Source: Pseudoips prasinana
Taxonomy: Eukaryota > Arthropoda > Insecta > Lepidoptera > Nolidae
Direction: 5' to 3'
NCBI GenBank assembly: GCA_951640165.1
Contig: OX621252.1
Span: 20,791,934 to 20,855,933 of the forward strand
DNA length: 64,000 nt
This document shows, piece by piece, positions 1 to 10,276 of the stretch; positions within the stretch are counted from its first letter, which is position 1; every line of letters begins with the position of its first letter. Made by a program: the position numbers and the translations under genes. The notes under the pieces were generated by a model that worked only from the letters and a program-made list of their open reading frames with translations, ran no database searches and was not told the DNA's origin.

Positions 1-239
1 TACATATTATACTGTAAAAGTGATCGTTACTTACTTACAAGTCCTTGAGAGAGAACCCTTGTCAAGCTCTTTTACCCCGCCGGGACGCTCAATACAAAAC
101 ATTTCTAAATGAAAGCAGTGCTTATCTCCGTTTGCGAGATAACATTTTAGTTTTGTCTATCTTATTAATTTTATTGTGGTAATTTCTAGTGGAAAATTAT
201 GTTTCCAAAAACTGATTGTCACTAACCATAATATACTTT

Positions 240-410
240 ATTTCTAAAGACAACGAACTAGGCTAAATGAATCCCTGTGTCATGCGTTACTTTAGAAACA
301 CATAATTGATAGACACAAATTACAAATTACCCCCAGACTCAGAACAACTAATTATGGGTCACATGAATAGTTGTTCCGTGCGGAAATCACACTTCGTGTC
401 CCAGCGAAGA
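240..410 (-). repeat. SINE-A, degenerate copy
   Basis: Diverged copy of the tRNA-headed SINE seen clearly at 511-705. The blocks for 'ccctgtgtc', the 'gacacaaattac' stretch, 'actcagaacaacta' and 'catgaatagttgt' occur in the same order. The tRNA-like head is largely eroded. Confidence 0.55.
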
Positions 411-510
411 GTCTTGACCACAATTAATATTTTCTTCACATAATTCTAAACTTCACACAATACGTTATTTTTAACATTGTAATTGACATTTTCTTATATA
501 TGTATATATA

Positions 511-705
511 TTTTTAAAGACAACGTCAGCATTAGGGAATCCCTGTGTCGCGAGGTACTTTACAAACATATAATAGATGGACACAAATTACATCCAGACT
601 CAGAAAAACTATTTATGGGACACACAAATAGTTGTATGGCGCGGGACTCGAACCCGCGACACGAAGCGGCGAGGCGACTGTCTACGCCGCTGCGCCGTAC
701 GTACA
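511..705 (-). mobile_element. SINE-A (tRNA-derived SINE)
   Basis: Read on the minus strand it has a tRNA-like head with a B-box-like 'gggttcgagtcccgc' motif, then 'aactatttgtgtg', 'tctgagtctggatgt' and a body ending near 'gacacagggattc'. The same order occurs at about eight other sites in the window, on both strands, which marks a dispersed pol III-type retroposon. The acceptor ends do not pair, so this is not a tRNA gene. Confidence 0.8.
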
Positions 706-973
706 GACAAATTTTAAATCGATATAAGTGGTAAATTGTCATTATATACTGCTGATTATATAGGAAAACATACAATTGATGATTAGATATTTGATTGTTG
801 ATATCCTGATGATCATAGTCTCTGGGTGATGGATTATCATATTGAATACCTCTTTGGGTCATAGGTGGCGCAACGGTTTACTTCTAAAATAGTAGGTCAC
901 CTTTAGCTCTGTTTAAAGCCTCCTCCGGCGAAGAAAATTAGCTAACGTTTAATGGGCCATATATTGCTTTGCT

Positions 974-1226
974 TTGTTTGGAATCTGGGAATTCCAAACA
1001 AAGAGGAAAAGAGGAAGAAAAAGAAAACGTTGGTCTGAAGACAAAAAAAAGATTGCAGGTCCACTATGGGAGATAACACCTCACGAGAGATTAGACTGGA
1101 AAGCGCTGGAGGAGGCCTTCGTGGCACAAAGACACGCCAACGCCCAATAACTTATATATACCCGTATTTAATTATATATACTCTGTATTATTATTTATCC
1201 TTCTTGCCAATAAAGGCTTAATAATA
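974..1226 (+). mobile_element. 5'-truncated LINE tail with target-site duplication
   Basis: An open frame at about 996-1149 encodes a LINE C-terminus containing KRWSEDKKKIAGPLW and then DWKALEEAFVAQ before a stop. This resembles the RW-D-KK-AG...W..LEEAFV tail of lepidopteran RTE-like retrotransposons. The insert is bounded by an exact 13-bp direct repeat (atattgctttgct at 961-973 and 1227-1239) and ends in 'aataaagg' plus a short TAA tract. It is therefore a 5'-truncated retrotransposition event. The exact clade is inferred from the short tail only. Confidence 0.65.
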
Positions 1227-1284
1227 ATATTGCTTTGCTGATCAAGTGGTATAAAAAATCTAGACATACAATTATTGTAAGTAC

Positions 1285-1448
1285 CTGGTTGCTATGATGT
1301 GTGAGGTGCTTATGGTCCAGCCACCATGACAGCTCAGGCTGGGGGTAGGATCCGCGGGCAGTACACTGCGCTAGGGCTGTTCCACCTGCACGCAACGCGT
1401 CGCCTATCGTGCCTCGAACCCAGTGGATTGATACGTTGTAGGCGGGTA
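1285..1448 (-). CDS. Exon of Sidestep-like Ig-domain protein
   Basis: A 164-nt minus-strand exon. The acceptor is a pyrimidine-rich tract ending in 'cattttacag' and the donor is 'aaccag|gtactt'. After two leading bases (TA) it encodes 54 uninterrupted residues, including LRAGGTALAQC, GSYPQPELSWWL and a final HHSNQ. A cysteine followed about 13 residues later by WW is typical of the B-C strands of an Ig domain. The pattern 'L-AG...C...GS-P-P---WW' matches what I know of the third Ig domain of Sidestep-family neuronal adhesion receptors. Its start phase fits the exon at 34613-34723, and the next exon should lie left of the window. Ig identity is well supported; the Sidestep subfamily is an inference. 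Confidence 0.6.
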
Positions 1449-1750
1449 CTGTAAAATGAAAACAAAATACTTACAGTTACAATTCATTAAGGATATCACT
1501 TATTCATATTCAGATGGTCCTTCGAGCCGTATCCATACGAACACCAAGACGAGGAGCCGAAATATTTCAAATACAGATTTTGTAGCCAAAACGAAGTTGA
1601 ATCCTTACTTTTTAGCTCAGATTTTTATACTATTCGGGTATGCAATGTATCTCAAGTTTGAATCTGCCAACATGATGTGGCTACAAACTACAATTTATAC
1701 TATAACATAGTATCTTCTCTTTCGTTACGCTCTTGGCAGAGCGGTCGTGG

Positions 1751-2437
1751 TCACATCGAGGCATCCACGTTGGTGGTAAGGGTGGGCACAGCTTTCCGCA
1801 CGATCTCCCGCCATCTCTCTCTGTTGGCGGACTGTCTGGCACAGTCAGATACGCAGCTTCCTACTGCGGATTTTATTTGGTCAGTCCAGCGCATAGGTGC
1901 CCTGACACGTGATCTGGTTCCGTCCACTTTTCCTTGCACAACCGCGACCGTACTATGGCCAAGTATCGATTTGTTAGTGCGGAACTCCGTCCACGATATC
2001 CCGAGCATCTTCCTCCAGCACCACATCTCCAGAGCATCTATCTTCCCCTTTTCCAACTCGCGCACTGTCCATGTCTCTGCCGCGTAAAGAAAAATGGGGA
2101 ACACAAGTGTACGCACGAGTCTGGTTTTGGTGCTTTTAGTAATGTTACGATTACTCCACACTTTTCTTAATTTTTCCATCGCAGTTCTGGTACTGGCCAT
2201 GCGTCGTTTTACTTCATCTACGCAGCTGCCGTTGTTTGAGATTAGAGCTCCAAGGTATACATATGTCTGAACCACGTCGCAATTCGCAATCTGTGTCACT
2301 TCGGGCGAGTTGTCGTTGACGCGATCTACAATCATCATCTTGGTCTTAGATCGGTTTATCTTTAAACCGAACGTTAGGCTCACGCGCAATATAACATAGT
2401 ATATGAACATAATATATGAACTACTTAAAAGAATCAA
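1751..2437 (-). pseudogene. LINE reverse transcriptase C-terminus (RTE-like)
   Basis: This frame encodes the end of a non-LTR retrotransposon polyprotein: LKINRSKTKMMIVDR (RT palm/thumb boundary), YVYLGALISNNGS, RTLVFPIFLYAAETWT, ALEMWCWRKMLGISW and, near the end, PMRWTDQIKSAVG. These blocks are the hallmark of the endonuclease-RT LINEs common in moths. The endonuclease and the RT fingers/palm are absent, so the copy is 5'-truncated. Relative to the usual order, sequence is also missing between SILG and GKVDG, probably an internal deletion. The first about 20 residues (MILLSSSYIMF...) are probably not element-derived. It is non-functional. Confidence 0.75.
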
Positions 2438-2439
2438 AG

Positions 2440-3180
2440 CGAAGTCTTGGGAAACGGTGTTCTTTTTAAAGTGAACACTTCTTTAGGTGCGGAGACCATT
2501 TTTTGGTTGAACAAAAAGCATGAAACTCGCGTCATAGTCACGTCACGCTTCCCGTGAGCTAAATGTATAACTATTATATTGTAGATTATTTAGATTAGAA
2601 GCGTAAAAAATATATTTTACTTGTATCAGCAGTCCCTAAATACTGCTCCGCGTTTTTTTATTGTTGGATGTAGCTGACACAGTAAATAAACTACAGCATT
2701 CGAAACAGCTCAATGCCATAGCTACTGTCAGTGTACAGTACTACAGTCGAAACCAGCGCCAGTGGCTGGCACAGCTTCTTGTTTTTCGTTGAGGGTCGTG
2801 TCGTAATAACTATTAAATACACTACAACTTACAATAAAATTAAATTAGAACCCAATCGACCGTGCTACATGCGTGTTGCTTGCTTTAAACGACAGCGCTG
2901 CGGTGAGGCAAATTGTTGCCACGAAACAACACTGCATCGCTGTCGTTCGTACAGTGAGAATAAACGAGACATACCGACTGAGGTATATCTCATTAAGTAT
3001 ATCTCATCATTGTGTGAATGTTGTTGCTTACAGTTAAAGAAACTACTACTTAGAATACAGCTCAATCGACGAACTGATGACAATAGGCGACATTGAGTGT
3101 GTGTTGCTGGATCTACACGACAGCGTTGCAGTATTGCCATACGTCAACAGCAAGTATACCTCGTCTATTGTTACGGTAGA
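2440..3180. other. Non-coding, internally repetitive region
   Basis: No supportable gene. A block around 'cttacaata...gctcaat...tgcgtgttgct...gacagcgctgcagcg' appears near 2827-2905 and 3050-3140 and again at 3478-3570. Part of 2920-2965 is inverted relative to 3540-3610. The short frames here are not protein-like. Confidence 0.4.
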
Positions 3181-3199
3181 AAAGTCATTATCTTAAGGG

Positions 3200-3475
3200 T
3201 TTTTTTTGTCATAGGGCGATAAACGAGCAAGCTGGTCACCCCATGTACACTCGCAACACCAAAGGAGTTATGGGTGCGGGCCTTTAAAAGAGGCAGCAAA
3301 CAAGGGTTTCTGATCCTTCCCCCACCTCAATGAGCTCTGGCGACCTTACTCATAAGCAGAAACACAACATTAAGTTATTAATGTCATTATTTAGGAATGT
3401 CTTCTGTAAGGTGGAGGTACTTCCCCAGTCGGGCAGCTCTTTGAGCGAATGAACGCTGTCCCATACTTATAAAAT
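3200..3475 (-). repeat. Repeat E (retroposon 3' end), reverse copy
   Basis: Matches 57650-57945 in the opposite orientation. Shared blocks are the 'gaatgaacgctgtcccat'-type start, 'ggtggaggtacttcccc', 'cattaagttattaatgtc', 'gagctctggcgacctta' and the 'gttgcgagtg' region. It interrupts the repetitive block that continues at 3476. Confidence 0.6.
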
Positions 3476-3800
3476 ACAACTTACAATACAGCTCAATCTC
3501 CAAGCTGGCGACTATTGGTGGTGCTAGATGCGTGTTGCTCGCTCTGCATGACAGCGCTGCAGCGTTGTCTCGCGTCAGCGGCAGGTATAGCTCGTTTTCT
3601 CTCACTGTAGGAATGTCGCTGTCGCCATCAGACGCGTCCACTAGCGTGTCGCCGGAGTACCAGCTTATACGTGGTGGAGGACGACCTGCGGAAGGAATAA
3701 TAGTTAATTGTAATCTGGACCAGGGGCTCTACCGGCTAAGTCGCCGAACATCGATTTCTTACATGGCGTTCAAATGAATAAAGGTTAAAAATCTCCGTAG
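3476..3800. repeat. Unclassified repeat with tRNA-like promoter remnant
   Basis: 3478-3610 is a third copy of the block described for 2440-3180. 3716-3790 ('ggggctctaccggctaagtcgccgaac' region followed by 'gaataaaggttaaaaat') recurs at 19250-19316. On the minus strand it contains 'tagccggtagagc', an A-box-like motif, suggesting a pol III retroposon head. Confidence 0.4.
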
Positions 3801-3855
3801 ATCCCCCAAAGATCTCCGTAGCTGCGACTTCCACTCCCTAAATACTTATTATAAA

Positions 3856-4176
3856 CTAGCTGTGCCCCGCGGTTTTACCCGCGTTAAATTTTATAAATTA
3901 TCACAGCTCCTGCCCCGTAGGTGATAGCGTGATAATATGTAGCCTATATGTTGACCCGACCTCTTGGTAATATTCATGCAAAATTTTAAGTAAATTCATG
4001 CAGTACTTTTGAAGTTTAGCCCGGGCATACATACAGACAAACAGACACACAGACAAAAATTTTAAAAACTAAATTTTTGGCTTCGATATCGGTTGTAGAG
4101 CACGCCCCAAGTATCCTTTTAATAATATATTCTATGTACAGTTTTGGCTTTCCTACGATTTTATTATATGTATAGA
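3856..4176 (-). mobile_element. Non-autonomous Helitron
   Basis: On the minus strand it starts TCTATACATATAATAAAATC and ends with a GC-rich inverted-repeat stretch (gcgggtaaaaccgcgggg) then CACAGCTAG. It sits between A and T. A 5'-TC, a 3' subterminal hairpin, a CTAG end and A|T insertion without target duplication are Helitron hallmarks. There is no Rep/helicase, so it would move only in trans. Close relatives lie at 37275-37600 and 58542-58862. Confidence 0.85.
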
Positions 4177-4846
4177 TTACAGACATGTATTTCGTTTTCT
4201 AGTGCGTACATTTACGTGCAGATTACCTCCATTCCGGCATAGTAGTTTCTTCATAGATCAGACATTGTTGCTCTGACTACTTCGAATTCTAAAGGTTAAA
4301 GTAGAACTCAGAAACGAGTTGAGATAGTGAGATGATTTAAAAAATACAAGTCTTAAACGTAAGTGCAAGTCATCCGTAGATGACGTGATAGACTAAATTA
4401 TGGGCAAAAAAACTGTACATTGGTAGAGGAGAGAGAGTTTCTCAACCAATACTCTCAGTAGATTAGTTTAGAGAGCAGAGAATAGGTTGTGCAATTACTA
4501 TAATGTTCAAAGGAAAAAAGAGCTCACCTATATTTGAGCATAGGCTGTAATGTGATAAACTCCGTATAGTTGGCCAATGTCATGTTTCATGTACTGACAG
4601 ATATAGGGTCCGTTAGTAAAGCTTGAATGGGAGCTCGACTAATTCGCTCGAATAGAAATTCAAATATCCCAATCAAATTAATAATTATTTTGTTTATAAC
4701 GATTTCAGACCGATAGAGTTTGCAAGTGAGCACATGTTATGGATGTAAAAAAGAGAATGTATAACAGAATCCGACGTAAGCCTACATTGAAAATTACGTT
4801 TCGAACGCACGAACTTTGCAAGCTTTGGTAAAGCGACAGCAGTAAA
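4177..4846. other. No gene recognised
   Basis: AT-rich sequence with no long open frame and no repeat family I can place. Confidence 0.5.
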
Positions 4847-5046
4847 TTTTTTTTTAAGACAATGCTCGCAGTATGGTTTCTTATCCCTGTGTCGCGGGGT
4901 ACTTTAGAAACATATAATAGACGGGCACAAATTATATCCAGACTCAGAACAACTATTTATAGGCCACACAAATAGTTGCCCGGCGCGGGATTCGAACCCG
5001 CGACACGAAGCGGCTGTCTTAGCCGCTGCGCCACACGTGTAGTCAA
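4847..5046 (-). mobile_element. SINE-A
   Basis: Well-preserved copy on the minus strand: 'cacgtgtggcgcagcggct' head, B-box-like 'gggttcgaatcccgcg', body ending in 'cgcgacacagggat', then an A-rich tail (a T-run on the plus strand at 4848-4857). Confidence 0.85.
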
Positions 5047-5117
5047 TTGGCTACTTAATTACTTAAACACGCCTCAATGGGTTGTTTGGTCAAAATTTGG
5101 AGAGCATATAGGTGTAG

Positions 5118-5425
5118 CCCTGAATTAACTCGGACGGACGTGGGAATGCATGCTGCCATCTTTAATGAACGAGATACCCATCGAAATCCATGAAAAATTG
5201 AATGATAAAAATTGCGCTGCAGTGCTTAAGAAATATTTCTTAAATGGAACTGTTTCTTAAACACTGTAAACTTGTGTATTTGGGTGTGTTCATGCTACGG
5301 CACCGAGATGCGTGTCTGACATACCACTGTTAAACCCGCGATGGTTTGTGTGGTATGTTCTGAGTTTGTATTTATGTAATTAAAATTAATGTATTGAATA
5401 ATAAACTAAAAAAAAAAAAAAAAAA
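5118..5425 (+). pseudogene. LINE C-terminus with poly(A) tail
   Basis: From about 5145 the frame reads WECMLPSLMNEIPIEIHEKL, then a lysine-rich LKKYFL segment and a stop. 'N-IP-EI...LKK-L--YFL' is the usual last stretch of CR1/Jockey-type LINE polyproteins. A roughly 150-bp 3' UTR follows and ends in a run of about 18 A at 5408-5425. All upstream domains are missing. Family assignment rests on the short C-terminal pattern. Confidence 0.5.
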
Positions 5426-5764
5426 TAAACTCAGATACAATTCATAGTTAAATTGCACGTTATACCGAAGTAAGTCGATTTAAAAGAAAAAGTCAAAATG
5501 TATAGTGTTACATGGACCCTTCTCCATTGCTCCTTTCCCCACTATATCTCACGCCACTTGTCGAGTGTATGGCCATCCATCACGTAAGCAATACAAAATA
5601 GAAGAAATAATATTTCGCTCACGTAATATTATGTCTACAATAATATTAGCGTTTGTTCATTTCAGCAAAACATTTACAAGGTTTTCTAGCGAAGATGAGC
5701 TTGTACTGTCGACGCCAAGTCAGTGGATACAGTTGCTCTACGAAAACCTCCCTTATAGCTTACG
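5426..5764. other. No gene recognised
   Basis: Short frames exist but none resembles a protein family. Confidence 0.4.
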
Positions 5765-5900
5765 TAATAAGTCAAGGTCAAAGTGTCATGGTGACGATTG
5801 TACAGTTCACTAGAAAAGTGATTGATTTGGACTTGCAAAGTGGGAAGGACGTATAATAGTAATACAGTCGACTTTAAAAGGGCAAGGGATACTAAACGGT
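5765..5900 (+). repeat. Direct repeat, left copy
   Basis: Begins 'aagtcaaggtcaaagtgtcatgg', passes through 'gtgattgattt' and 'gcaaagtgg-aaggacgta', and ends 'acagtcgactttaaaag'. The same series with scattered differences recurs at 6333-6490, flanking the MITE3 copy between them. Confidence 0.7.
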
Positions 5901-5951
5901 GGTAAAACATATGATCGAAATTTTTCAATTATTTTAGTAAGTTCAAATATA

Positions 5952-6333
5952 TACAACACGTAACGTAATTAACGCACACTCTTAAACACCCCAATTAGAA
6001 TATTATGTTGGGATCATAATACATACACGGAATTATTAATTTAACATGTATATGCATTGTTATTTACTAAATTAGTTTCTTGGAATAAAGTTTATTTTTC
6101 TTTATTTTATATTGAATGATGGAATTAGTATACAAATAAAACTGCGATTTTAAAAGTCTTATTACTTTGACTTACGGACCATTCAATTTGTTTTAACAAT
6201 ACAGGGTTAATATGACAAAATTTCCGTAGTTTTTATTATTTTGAAATAAAAAAATACCTATATTAAACATTATATAAATCGATTCAGTTAACGATTCTGA
6301 GCAAACTATTTTCAGGATGAGAGTTAATTAAGT
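5952..6333 (+). mobile_element. MITE3 copy (about 0.4 kb, TA-type)
   Basis: Left end 'tacaacacgtaacgtaatt' followed by 'aacgcacac', with an internal sequence collinear with copies at 33704-34103 and 52503-52916. The right inverted end is eroded here ('ttcaggatgagagttaatt'). No ORF. Termini and TA context suggest a Tc1/mariner-mobilised element. Confidence 0.75.
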
Positions 6334-6490
6334 CACTGTCAAGGTCACCGTGTCATGGCGTGGATTGTTCAGTTGAATAGATAAGTGATTGATTTGACTT
6401 GCAAGTGGAAAGGACGTACGGAAAAAAAAGCATTTATTTGATACAGTCGACTTTAAAAGTGATAAGCAAACGATACTCAACACATGTTAT
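6333..6490 (+). repeat. Direct repeat, right copy
   Basis: Second copy of the 5765-5900 block, with a small insertion of 'ggaaaaaaaagcatttattt' in place of 'taatagta'. It begins exactly where MITE3 ends. Confidence 0.7.
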
Positions 6491-6553
6491 ATATTTTATC
6501 CAAATAATTCCAACATTTTAGTTTTAATCGCTTGAGTAACTGTGTGTACTGTT

Positions 6554-6592
6554 ACTAATTACAGCAGCTTTCAACAAGCTGCTGTAATTAGT
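6554..6592. repeat. Perfect hairpin, 17-bp arms, 5-nt loop
   Basis: actaattacagcagctt (6554-6570) is followed by loop tcaac and its exact reverse complement (6576-6592). Confidence 0.9.
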
Positions 6593-6629
6593 TAAAACTC
6601 ATGAGCATGATTATATAAAATGTATAGAC

Positions 6630-6960
6630 AGTTCATACAGGGTGTGCTTTTCGAGATAGATATTTTTTAATGATTTTGTTCGTAAATTTCTCCTTACATC
6701 AGTTCTTGATTCTATTCTCGATCTGTTGAACATTTCTGGTTCAGTATTTTTTTTGTGATAACTAATAAGCATAGTTTAACCTAACACCCTATGAAGTATG
6801 GTTTATCTAATCATTGTAGAACTGACCTAGAATTTATTCGAAAGTTCAAAATTAGGGTTTGAGCTCAGGAGGCATAAATTTTCAAAGTATCAAAAAAGCG
6901 CAATATCGTAGAATATACATGGGGGTGATTTGGATACTCTCATCTGGATCATAGTATCAA
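6630..6960 (+). repeat. Repeat F
   Basis: Starts near 'tacagggtg'. The block 'cgaaagttcaaaattaggg' followed by 'tttgagctcagga' and 'tttcaaagtatcaaaaaa' recurs inverted at 63590-63760. No coding potential. Confidence 0.5.
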
Positions 6961-7092
6961 ACTTAATTAAGCTACTGGTTGAGAGCCTTCTGCGCTAGCC
7001 AACTGCTCATTGTCTTCAATTCTTTAATTTTAATATAGTAATACTAAATTTAAAAGTTTTAGCTTAGAAACTTGTTATTTATTGAATGATTT

Positions 7093-7143
7093 AAAAAATA
7101 TGTGATAAGACAGACGTGCGGTCTGTCTTATCACATATTTTTT
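7093..7143. repeat. Perfect hairpin, 23-bp arms, 5-nt loop
   Basis: Arms 7093-7115 and 7121-7143 are exact reverse complements (core tgtgataagacagac) around loop gtgcg. It is not flanked by a recognisable transposon. Confidence 0.9.
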
Positions 7144-7284
7144 TTATATTATATGGACGGACTATGTTTAATTTTTTGTTGTTACTTTTATTTTACTGTG
7201 TACTGTACTTTCTACTATGTTTATGTACAACTTGACAAGAACAAGTGTATGTAAATACCCAAGTGCTAAATAAATTTAATAAAA

Positions 7285-7430
7285 ATAAAATAAAAAAGGT
7301 TTTATTCACGTAGACTTTAAAAAAGCGCATGTTTGTAGTAATATAGTTGTATACATTATTATTTCTAGTTACATAGATATTTAGATACACGGATTGTACG
7401 AAAACATTTAGGTTCAAAATTTATTTTATA
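7285..7430 (+). repeat. Repeat G
   Basis: 'aaaaaaggttttattcacg' followed by 'tagact-taaaaaa-cgc' and, about 90 bp on, 'tacacgga-tgta' recurs at 26548-26700 in the same orientation. Low-complexity flanks; no gene. Confidence 0.45.
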
Positions 7431-7574
7431 ATAGCAATTATATTTAGCTAGCTTGTATTAAGTTATTGTCAAAGAGATTATGTTTAAGTTTAATTATCAA
7501 AATTTATAGTTTTAGCTATATTTTACTACATATTATCTGAATGCTTCTATCTATATTAAGGTATTATTATTATG

Positions 7575-7770
7575 GCGGACGCCGGACCTCATGTTAATAA
7601 CGACGGTCGCGCTTTAATGCTACCACCGGATCCAATGCACCCCAACTGAGAAGACCCAGCGAAACAAATTCAGTGGGTTCATCTACTATCGGTTTCAAGA
7701 CGACCTAGTTGAGACGGTCCGGCGAAACATACTCAAGCGGGCATGAACACGGGATTCGGTCCACTTAGAG
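7575..7770 (-). repeat. Retroelement fragment
   Basis: On the minus strand it contains 'gtttcgctgggtcttctcag' and 'gatccggtggtag', a combination I recall from abundant lepidopteran retroelement copies. No open frame remains. Confidence 0.4.
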
Positions 7771-7924
7771 TAATTATTTAGTAGGCAAACACAATATATG
7801 CTCGATCGGTTGTCTGAATGCTTATTATTTTAGATTATATTTAGGTATACAAAAGAAAAACTTCGAAACAATAACATTATTCATTTTGAGACATATTTCA
7901 TAAAGTATCAAAATTTTGCGTTTG

Positions 7925-7971
7925 AACGTCAACTCCTCGGCCATTTACAGAATGGCCGAGGAGTTGACGTT
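7925..7971. repeat. Perfect hairpin, 21-bp arms, 5-nt loop
   Basis: Arms 7925-7945 and 7951-7971 (core actcctcggccatt) are exact reverse complements around loop tacag. Confidence 0.9.
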
Positions 7972-8402
7972 TATGTTTATGTCATTCTGTATATTCAGGC
8001 TTGTAATGGAGAACTTTAAGTCAGGATAAACTTAAGTTGCAGCATTTTAGCAACACGAGTTACGCAGTCTTCACTATAATACAATTGTAAAGGTAGGGAA
8101 GTTTATACATTGAGTTTTTAGCTAAAGTTCTATTGCCTAGCGAAAAAATTGGAAGAAAGCAATAAAACTGAAATTTATGTCTGCTTGTTGGCTGATTGGA
8201 TTGCTACCAATGAGGTTTATTCGCAACTTATAATCAATAAGATGCCTCCTAGAGTGCTACCTAGTTTAGGAGGCAGGGTTACATGACTGTTAGTGGAGAT
8301 TTATGTTGATATTTACTAAGTTAAGATGTTATAACTGTAGGCACTATGTACTAATTCCTACCATTACTTACCATCCATGTTAAATCTTCGATTATCTATA
8401 TA
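7972..8402. other. No gene recognised
   Basis: AT-rich, no convincing reading frame or family match. Confidence 0.4.
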
Positions 8403-8667
8403 TCTATATCTACCTATATATAAAAATCAATTGCTGTTCGTTAGTCTCGCTAAAACTCGAGAACGGCTGAACGGATTTATCTTATCTTGGTCTTGAAATA
8501 TTCGTGGAGGTCTAGGGAAGGTTTAAAAGGTGAGAAAAAATCCAATAATTGCCGGAAAACCCCTAAAATTAGACCTTTTATTTTACTCATATAAATGTTT
8601 TCTAAAACAAACGTTTAGGTCTTTTATTTATCGATTGAGGCAGTACAAAGTCTGCCGGGTCAGCTAG
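8403..8667 (+). mobile_element. Non-autonomous Helitron, diverged
   Basis: Begins TCTATATCTACC (an alternative TC start lies at 8409), contains 'gagaacggctgaacgg', and ends 'ctgccgggtcagctag' followed by T. Typical lepidopteran Helitron ends but a different internal sequence from the 3856-4176 group. Confidence 0.75.
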
Positions 8668-9177
8668 TTTTAAATAAAGATTACTATGATTAATAATGAC
8701 ATGTCAATCTTCAGAGCAATCCATTCGAACATTAAAAAGATGAAATGAATAAAGATATAGTATGTGTTAAGGGTGATTGAAAAATGCTTATTTATATTAC
8801 TACCAAGTGCAACAAAAACCCTATATTGCTATTCAGGCGTAGATTGGTATTATAGGTATGAGCCACTAATAATATGATTTTATTTAAGTACTTTTTATAT
8901 TTAATTGTGATATTGCATTTACTTACTTTATTTTGTACATAATATTCCTTATTTTATTGTTGTTTTACATAACACATATGTTAATTATACTTAATTATTT
9001 ATATTAACTTCCCACACATTAATTTGCACTATAATCTTCATATCATATATGTCATTGTTTGTTTCCATATGTATTTAGTTAGTTTTGTTTGTAAATTTCT
9101 TGTAAGTCGATTGACGAATAAACTAATTTCCTTTCTTTCATCCTTTCTTCCTACTGGATGTAGCTTTATAGCCCAAA
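8668..9177. other. No gene recognised
   Basis: AT-rich sequence; possibly an old retroelement 3' UTR ('gacgaataaacta' near 9113), but unsupported. Confidence 0.35.
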
Positions 9178-9590
9178 TAACACAAATAACAAAAGCATAA
9201 AAGAAGAAGAACTCATGAATATGTCTCTACGTAAAGAGAGCGTTGTGGTGTGAAAGAGGATGTAGTCACAAAGATTGAAAAAGGCATGCTGAGATGGTTT
9301 GGCCATTTAGAAAGGATGAATGAAAGAAGATTGACAAAAGAAGTATACCTGGCCTGTGTGAATGGGACATCCGGAAGGGGAAGACCACGTCGAACATTCT
9401 CTGACCAAATTGGAGATGTTCTCAAGAAAGGGCAGGTCAGAAGTACCCTAAACCGGCGAGCATGTATGAAGAATATAATGACAGTAATCGAGGCAAAAGA
9501 AGTATGCAAAGATTGTGACAAATGGAAATCCGTTGTCTCTGCCTACCCCTCTGGGAAACAGGCGTGAGTCTATGTATGTATGTATGTATA
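9178..9590 (+). pseudogene. LINE polyprotein C-terminus with (TATG)n tail
   Basis: The frame at 9250-9567 encodes [50 protein letters not shown] and finally [14 protein letters not shown] plus a stop, then a (tatg)n tail. This is the C-terminal tail of a LINE very common in moths; the same end recurs at 20040-20230, 22415-22665 and, split, at 62530-63235. RT and endonuclease are absent. The 'RWFGH-ERM' element resembles the tail domain of RTE-like LINEs. Confidence 0.7.
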
Positions 9591-9910
9591 AAATGATATA
9601 TAATAAGTAAGAACACTTTCGTTAATCCCCTCTATTTTACTTGTAACAACAACACATCCATGTAGTTTATTAATTCTTGTAAGCCAATGGTGGCCCTTAT
9701 GTTAGAGATAATCAAGTTACCCAGTAATAAGCATCTGCCATGGCTTAATGAGTGTTATCTAATGGTTATATCCGGGACCGACAACTTAATGCACCATCCA
9801 AATCACCGAGACGCTTAGAAATTAAACCACCCTAGCGGTTACTAGTGGCGAATGGTGATGTATTTTTGTATGTTACGTTAAAAATATGACTTGCTTCTTG
9901 TGTAAAAGAG

Positions 9911-10150
9911 ACTGGCCTTTGGCCTAGTGGTTAGTGACTTGACGGTTAAGCCAGAGTTCGTGGGTGCGATTCTCGCCCGGGACAAAACTTTGTGTGATGA
10001 ACACGATTATTTGTTCTATTTCGGGGTGTAATTTATCTATAATATGAATGTATTTAGAATATATTTTTATCAGTTATATGGTGGCCATGCCTTTGCCTAG
10101 TTTGCTACACAGCAGTGTGTTAGTTGTCCCTAAATATTATTTATTTTATT
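9911..10150 (+). mobile_element. SINE-B (tRNA-derived), diverged
   Basis: Head 'ggcctagtggttagtgac' (A-box-like) and 'gggtgcgattctcgccc' (B-box-like), then 'ggggtgtaat' and 'atcagttat-tgg'. Same order as the better copy at 58424-59010. Confidence 0.6.
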
Positions 10151-10276
10151 TAGTTCATGTTAAATGGACATCGCTGGTAAGTTACCGGAAAATCTATAAT
10201 GTACTCTGTGCGGTAAATGCTGGAATTTATCCAGCATCAGAGAATCTACCTGATTATCAAAGTCAAACATTATTTA

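Noticed and set aside
1..150. Possible minus-strand exon ending at 'gacttgtaagtaagt'
   Set aside because: Donor and acceptor look plausible but the peptide (MFCIERPGGVKELDKG...) does not resemble an Ig domain or any family; too short to support.
5000..5040. tRNA gene candidates at SINE-A heads
   Set aside because: The same head is followed by the same non-tRNA body at many sites; no cloverleaf.
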